Source: Seiridium cupressi
Taxonomy: Eukaryota; Ascomycota; Sordariomycetes; Amphisphaeriales; Sporocadaceae
Direction of reading: 5' to 3'
DNA length: 64,000 nt
NCBI GenBank assembly: GCA_036674765.1
Contig: JARVKI010000928.1
Coordinates: forward strand, 186,001-250,000
The position numbers and the translations under genes are program-made. The notes below the pieces were generated by a model, which was given only the letters and a program-made list of their open reading frames with translations, ran no database searches and was not told the DNA's origin. Within the stretch, counting starts at the first letter, position 1, and each line of letters begins with the position of its first letter. Shown here in pieces: positions 58,643-64,000 of this stretch.

Positions 58643-59706
58643 CTACCCTTCCATTTCAACATCCTCACCTCCACCCTTTCTCCTGCTCTCAATGCGCTTC
58701 TTCGTCGTCTCCTTGGCATCATCGACCCACTTCTTGTAGGCGCCATCGCCCTGCTTCAGTTTCTGTTCTACAACACCTTTCAGCACTGCACCCGAGAAGC
58801 CCACAAAGTTGTGTCTGCGTAAGGCGTTCTCGAACTGCCAGTCCCTTCGCTTGCGCTCTTCCCGCTCCAGCATGTCATCATCTCCAATTTCCTGCGCCTT
58901 TATCCGTAGATCCCGCACCATTGCCATGAGGTTGAACCGGATCTCGGTGATATCGTAGCGACTTATCCGTTTCTGAAGAACATCCATAACCTTGGTAGGG
59001 AACTCGTCAGACGTGCATGCGCCGTGAGCAATGGGCGCAGGTTGTAGACCATCGAGCTCGTATAGTGTGCCGTTAATAGGTGTGTAGGCGACGAAGTGGA
59101 AAGCGTCCTCTGTCTCGCCGCTCGTTCTTTGCGTCTCATCCACGAAAGGGCTGCTCTTCGCAAAGCTGTTGTGCACATCGCGGATCAGCTCCGAGTTGCT
59201 GAGAGCCTCGCCACGGAACTCGGGCGGGAGCATCATGGTGAAGTCCTTGAAATCGTGCAGGGCCGAGCCAATTTCTACCTCGCCTTCCTTGTTCAGGAGG
59301 ACCGACAGTAGAGCTTGAGTCCCGCAGGCATTTTGGATGGTCTGCGCGGCGAAGAAGAGGCTTTCGGAAGCATTGTGGTCGAAATCGCCGTCTAGCGGCT
59401 TTTCGGCCGAAGTATATGGCTTGTCGGTCGGGTATTTGAAGAGGAATATGACGCCGTAGACCGGGTAGAGAGAGGCGAGAGCATCAGGTTCGAGGGTCAG
59501 AAGCTCTTCAAACTGTACGTTCTTGACTCCGAGGTTGTCGAGGAGATAGGTGAAGACACCCTGGACCTAGGTATCAGCACTTTCCTCGAAGTTGTCCAAA
59601 GCGTCTCGGCGTACTGCATCCGACTCAACTGTGGAAAAGATTAGCAAAGTTGCAGGAGCATTGTGCAGCGCGACGTTTATTTACTTGTATTCCACCCGCC
59701 ACTCAT
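58643..59706 (-). CDS. UCHL5: ubiquitin C-terminal hydrolase, UCH37/UCHL5 type
   Basis: Three exons: 59706-59685, 59628-59615 (only 14 nt) and 59560-58643, giving 317 aa. Introns are 56 and 54 nt, with good donors, branch sites and acceptors. The start reads MSGGWNTIESDAG, typical of the family. The peptidase C12 catalytic set is complete: Gln85 and Cys91 in QTIQNACGTQA, His167 in DAFHFVAYTP and Asp182 in ELDGLQ. A C-terminal helical extension (YDITEIRFNLMAMV, KKWVDDAKETTKKRIESRRK) marks the UCH37 branch, which binds the proteasome through Rpn13 and trims ubiquitin chains. Divergent from the Vps3-like gene. Confidence 0.95.
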
Positions 59707-60166
59707 CACTGCGAGCTGTGAGCTGCTTAGCCCGGTGAATGCTGGAGAGCTGTATTTCGTGGGTAGACTTAATCCGTTTCTGAGAGATTAGCCAGACAGT
59801 TGAGGTCAGTTGAGAGGTTATGGTTGATGCTGACAAAATGTGCTGAGATTGAAAAACATCAAGTCGCCGTTCGTTGCGTTGGGAAAGCTCGAGAAGCTCT
59901 GGTGGGTACGTAATGACCTACATAACCTAGAGCTTAGGTGATGGGCGATCGGCGATAAGATAACATTCCATTTAGTACCTACGGCGCAGCCTTGATAGCT
60001 CTGGTGCGGCGGCTTTAGTGGCATGGTGGATGACAGCGGCGCCCAGCCTCGCTCCATTCACAGAGCCAGGCTGCTAAGTTCTAGCAGCTCACCAACTGGA
60101 GTTGTTCACCTGACTCGGCTGCGACACTCCCAATTGCAGCTTTCATGATGGTGTTGCAACGATATC
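59707..60166. promoter_or_regulatory. divergent promoter between UCH37 and Vps3-like genes
   Basis: 460 bp separate the two start codons on opposite strands, so both promoters must lie here or overlap the leaders. No specific motif is identified. Confidence 0.5.
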
Positions 60167-63100
60167 ATGGCTTCCGATGTGCAAGATGACGAGCGCTCTC
60201 AGGAAAACCGAAACCACAATCTTCTCGAGCCCGGCCCCTTCGTTCTGCGTACACTCCTGCGGGATGTCCCGCTCTCAGCAGACGGCGCAAAGGATGACGA
60301 TGTCAAGATCAATTGCGTGGATTACTTAGGTCCGCATAAGATAGAACACCAAGCGCACAGTGGACACTGATGGCTAATACAACGTGCGAGCAGATGGCAA
60401 CCTATATGTTGGAACCACCGCCTCGGAGCTTATCCACTTCGTCAAGATACCTCCTGATCCATCCGACGCGACGGCCGCGCCTGTATTCGTCCAGGCCTCG
60501 AGACTCCAACCAGCCTATGCAGAAACCCCGGGGTCGTCTAGCAGTTCGAAGCCCGGCGTGCAGCAGATCTTGCTTCTGCCACGGGTTGGAAAGGCTTGCA
60601 TACTGTGCAATTGGACTGTGACCTTTTATTCGTTACCCGAACTAAGCCCTGTGTTCAACAACACCCAAGTGAAGAACTGCAATTGGATTGGTGGCATCGA
60701 CCTCAACGAAGTACAGGCCGATTATGGAAACCCAGATGGCACGGGAGTCACCATATTACTCTCCCTGAACCGGAGGATACAGGTGGTCAAGATAGGCGAG
60801 GATGCTCGTGGTATGAAGAAGATCGACATTCCGGCAACTTCTCTCACCGTGCGACGGGATACTATCGCGTGTGTAGCCGATTCCCGAAACTACTCTTTGC
60901 TGGAGATCGAACGGCAACTCAAAATCCCGTTGATGTCTATATCATCGCTAGATGACGCCCAGCCATCAGCAGGTCAAGCGCAAGACATTTCAGGAAGTGA
61001 TGGCGGAGGTTTGCTTCGAAGCAACTCCTCAGCAGCTCGAACCCGGCCGCAACCAGAGAGCCACGAGTCTCAGCAACACCGTAGGGGCACTAGCTTAGGG
61101 AACTTGATATCTGGAAACAGGAGGCAGGAGCAGCGTCCGACGGAGCAAGACGAACCAGTCTTCCAGGAGCCACCCGAGCCTACTGGCAGTCCTAGGCCCC
61201 CTGAGCCGTTGCAAAGTCGAGATGGCACACCGCAGCCTCAAGCCGAGGGACTACCACGGCCGGCCACCACACCTAAACCTCGGCAGGTGTTTCTGAAGCC
61301 GCATATCGTGTCCCCAACTCCAGAAGAGTTTCTCCTAGTCACTGGAACCGGCCCTCTGGAGCCGGGTATTGGCATGTTCGTAAATCTCGATGGAGATCCT
61401 ACGAGGCCCACCATCGAGTTTGATCGATATCCTAAGGAGATTGTCGTCGATGGCGTTGTCTCTGACCTGTCATCTTCTCGACCCAATCTCGGCGAGGACG
61501 AAGAAGGATATGTTCTTGCCTCCATGGGAAGGGAATTCAAGGATGGACTGCATAATGGTCTGGAGATTCAGAGATGGGACACTGACGGCTCTCAACCCGA
61601 GACGGCCAAATACTGGCTTGAGCCGCCCAGAACTGACTCTCAAATTGTGGTACCCTCTCAGCCGATAGGCATTCGGTCTCTCTTGGGTGCCGAGGAAACT
61701 AGCTTTCAGGAAATCGTTGAAAGACTCTGCCAACAACGGTTCAAACCATTTTCTCGTGGCATGGAGGCATCAACACTATCGCTCGGAAGCCTAGATTCGA
61801 GGACTGCGCTATCCATGGTACAATTATCTCAAGAGAAAGAGCTGTTCGAGAGGGATAACGACTCTCCAGAAGATGACTCTCTGCCCGAGGGATGGGAAAG
61901 CAACCGAAACAACGAAGAAAAGGAGTTTGCTCGCAGGCTTGCAGGCTCTACCGGCCGCCTCGCTGTGTGGTCCGGGGATCATATCTGGTGGGCTCTACGC
62001 AATCCTCTCATTCTTCAACTAGATGCACAACTGGAAAAGGCTTCAAATTCGAAAATCACCACAGTTTCCGAACGACGAGAGCTATTCAGTGTGCTTAACT
62101 CGTTCCGCGGCCGTGATGCGAAATCAGAATTAGAGTTTCTAACGTTCAATTACCTACGGCAGAAAGCAGGAGTGTTGTTGCTGACGAGCTTCTTGCATTC
62201 GGATAAGGAGTCATTCAACGAGCCAGAGCTACGGGCACTAGAAGAGGTTCTAGTGGATAGCCTATTGGATCCACGAGTTGTCTTGGCACTAATACCTAGT
62301 GTCCGCAACGAAGTGATAGAAACGAGAAGAGGCATCTGGATATTCGGAGGAGTTAAAGCAACAGCGGATGACTACATAGCAACCGATGCATTTGACAAAG
62401 GTAGATCCGGTGTAAATGTTCTACCACCACCTACTCTTCAGTTCTTGAAACGATTCTTGACAGCCTGGAGGCGGAAGAAAGGGTTCGGCAGCATTCCGGA
62501 TGAAAACGAGGTATTCCGGACGGTTGATGCCGCGCTACTGGCGGTGCTTCTCGAGCTTGACCAGCATTCACCCTCAGGTCTAGCAAGAGGAAAATCTATA
62601 CGCTCCGAGCTCTACGAGCTTGTCGACAACGGTGTAGACTGCTTCGAAAGAGCCGAGACCCTGATCGAATCTTACCACCGACTTTTTGTGCTCAGCCGCC
62701 TATATCAAAGTCGCAGAATGGCAGAAGAGGTACTCACAACCTGGCGGCGAATTGTTGAAGGGGAGCGAGATGATGGCGGCGAGTTCCGAGATGGCGAACA
62801 ACGTATACGGGAATATCTATCGAAAATCAGCAATCAAGCGTTGGTGCGCGAGTACGGTATCTGGCTTGCAAACCGCAACCCAAAACTCGGTGTACAAGTC
62901 TTCGCTGAGGAAAATGGGCGTGCTCAGAAACTCGAGCCTACGCAGGTCGTCGAAATACTACGTTCCGAAGCACCTGACGCTGTTAAGTATTATCTCGAGT
63001 ATCTGGTTTTTGGTCAGGGCCACACCATCCATGTGAACGAACTCGTTACGTACTATCTGGATATCGTCATCACCCATCTTGAATCATCTCAAGAAGCTCG

Positions 63101-63857
63101 CGATGTCTATACTGCGACATACGCCGCCTATCGAGCTTTACATCCTATGAAGCCTACTTACCGCCAATTCTTGACTGACAACGCCCCGCCAGACGATGAA
63201 GTGTGGCAAAGCCGACTCCGCCTACTCCAGCTTCTGGGCGGGCAATATGACTACGATTCAGCCGCGATTAGGAAGCGCATTGCCAGTCTCGAGTCCACCA
63301 CGCCAGACTTGCTCGTACCTGAGACCATCATCCTAGATGGCCGAGAGCGAAAACACGAAAATGCGCTGCGACTCCTTGTCCATGGCCTTGGTGACTACGA
63401 CACCGCGGTTGCATATTGCCTCCGTGGTGGCGCTAGTATTTACAGTATTTACCAATCAACTCCCGCGTCCCCACATCCATCAGCACCAGCAAATACCAAA
63501 GCACCTAAGAGGCGCGAAAGTGCGCCTCCCACGGAGAATGAGCAAGCACGTCTTTTCCGCGCCCTGCTGAGTGAGTTCTTGGACATCGAGGATGTCAGCG
63601 ATCGTGTAGAGCAGACGGGCATGCTGCTAGAACGTTTTGGAGGTTGGTTCGATGTGGATGAGGTACTGAGCTTGATACCCGATTCATGGAGTGTGGATTT
63701 GATTACTGGCTTCCTCGTCAGGGCTCTCAGGAGAATGGTCGTTGAAAAGAACGAGACCAATGTTGCGAGGGCATTGTCGAGCAGTCAGTACCTGAGAGTT
63801 CAGCATGATCTAGTGACCAAGATCGAAGAAAAGGGCCCAACATTTGAGAGTGAATAG
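60167..63857 (+). CDS. VPS3: Vps3/TRAP1-like CORVET tethering subunit
   Basis: Two exons, 60167-60329 and 60394-63857, separated by a 64-nt intron with a weak GTCCGC donor. Frame is kept for 1208 aa. An N-terminal beta-propeller-like CNH region (INCVDYLDGNLYVGTTASEL, ILLLPRVGKACILCNWTVTF) is interrupted by a disordered insert of about 120 residues (Gln-, Pro- and Ser-rich, nt 60950-61280). A long alpha-helical region follows, ending in a clathrin-repeat-like zinc-finger-free tail (HENALRLLVHGLGDYDTAVAYCLRGGA). That order, and the ALRLLVH motif of Vps39/Vps3 proteins, place it in the VPS39/VAM6/VPS3 family. The length and the CNH insert fit fungal Vps3, a CORVET subunit tethering early endosomes with Rab5. 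Vps39 is the main alternative. Confidence 0.85.
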
Positions 63858-64000
63858 GAAGAGTGGAACGAATAACACAACATTCGAATGAGCTGTATTG
63901 CCCGTAATCAGGTCGTGAATCATCGGCTGGCCACACGTATTCGGCCAGTATTGTTACTGAGACGATGATTTCGACATCGTCACAACCATGAAGAGGAGTA
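63858..64000. other. 3' flank at right window edge
   Basis: Sequence downstream of the Vps3-like stop. Too short to interpret. Confidence 0.4.

Overview
The window reads as nuclear DNA of a filamentous ascomycete (Pezizomycotina). The genes have short spliceosomal introns (about 47-135 nt, one of 171 nt) with GTRNGT-type donors, CTRAY branch sites and YAG acceptors. Fungal-specific families are present: DUF6590, DUF3455, a class V cAMP-receptor-like GPCR, a heme-thiolate peroxidase and an AzgA purine permease. A close HET-s homologue favours Sordariomycetes or a neighbouring class; I cannot name a species. Most genes were assembled by hand from exon pieces, checking that frame is kept across every splice junction. 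One gene running off the left edge was found only by reading the minus strand.

Layout. 0-2.2 kb: a partial hypothetical gene (minus) divergent from a fungal hypothetical with a C-terminal membrane segment. 3.1-5.25 kb: a DUF6590 gene (minus). 6.6-8.5 kb: a coiled-coil protein (plus). 8.5-13.1 kb: accessory, gene-poor DNA with a diverged dispersed repeat pair and decayed ORFs. 13.1-17.6 kb: a HET-s-type amyloid death-effector locus. It holds an intact HeLo/prion-domain protein, an NLR-type receptor (R0 amyloid motif, NACHT, ankyrin repeats) broken by a nonsense codon and a frameshift, and the broken 5' end of a second HET-s copy. 18.3-19.9 kb: relics of a Tc1/mariner-like transposase and of a repeated fungal gene family, both with in-frame stops. 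21.3-24.1 kb: a divergent housekeeping pair, ribosomal protein L17 (uL22) and fibrillarin. 25.1-26.0 kb: a low-complexity hypothetical. 30.5-31.9 kb: a GPCR. 35.7-36.6 kb: a secreted heme-thiolate peroxidase. 41-43 kb: a methyltransferase-like protein. 46.8-52.3 kb: AzgA permease, then the Golgi protein CASP/Coy1. 54.8-55.7 kb: a secreted DUF3455 protein. 58.6-63.9 kb: ubiquitin hydrolase UCH37 divergent from a CORVET Vps3-like subunit.

How genes work together. uL22 and fibrillarin both serve ribosome production and share a 446-bp divergent promoter. CASP/Coy1 and Vps3 both act in membrane traffic but lie apart. The most notable region is 13-18 kb. In the known HET-S/NWD2 system, an NLR carries an N-terminal R0 motif that templates the amyloid fold of the HET-S prion domain and so triggers its membrane-killing HeLo domain. 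Here the receptor ends in ankyrin repeats rather than WD40 repeats and looks inactivated, while one effector copy stays intact.

Long stretches (26-30.4, 31.9-35.7, 36.6-40.9, 43-46.8, 52.3-54.8 and 55.7-58.6 kb) hold no gene I can support. I saw no CRISPR array, rRNA or convincing tRNA.
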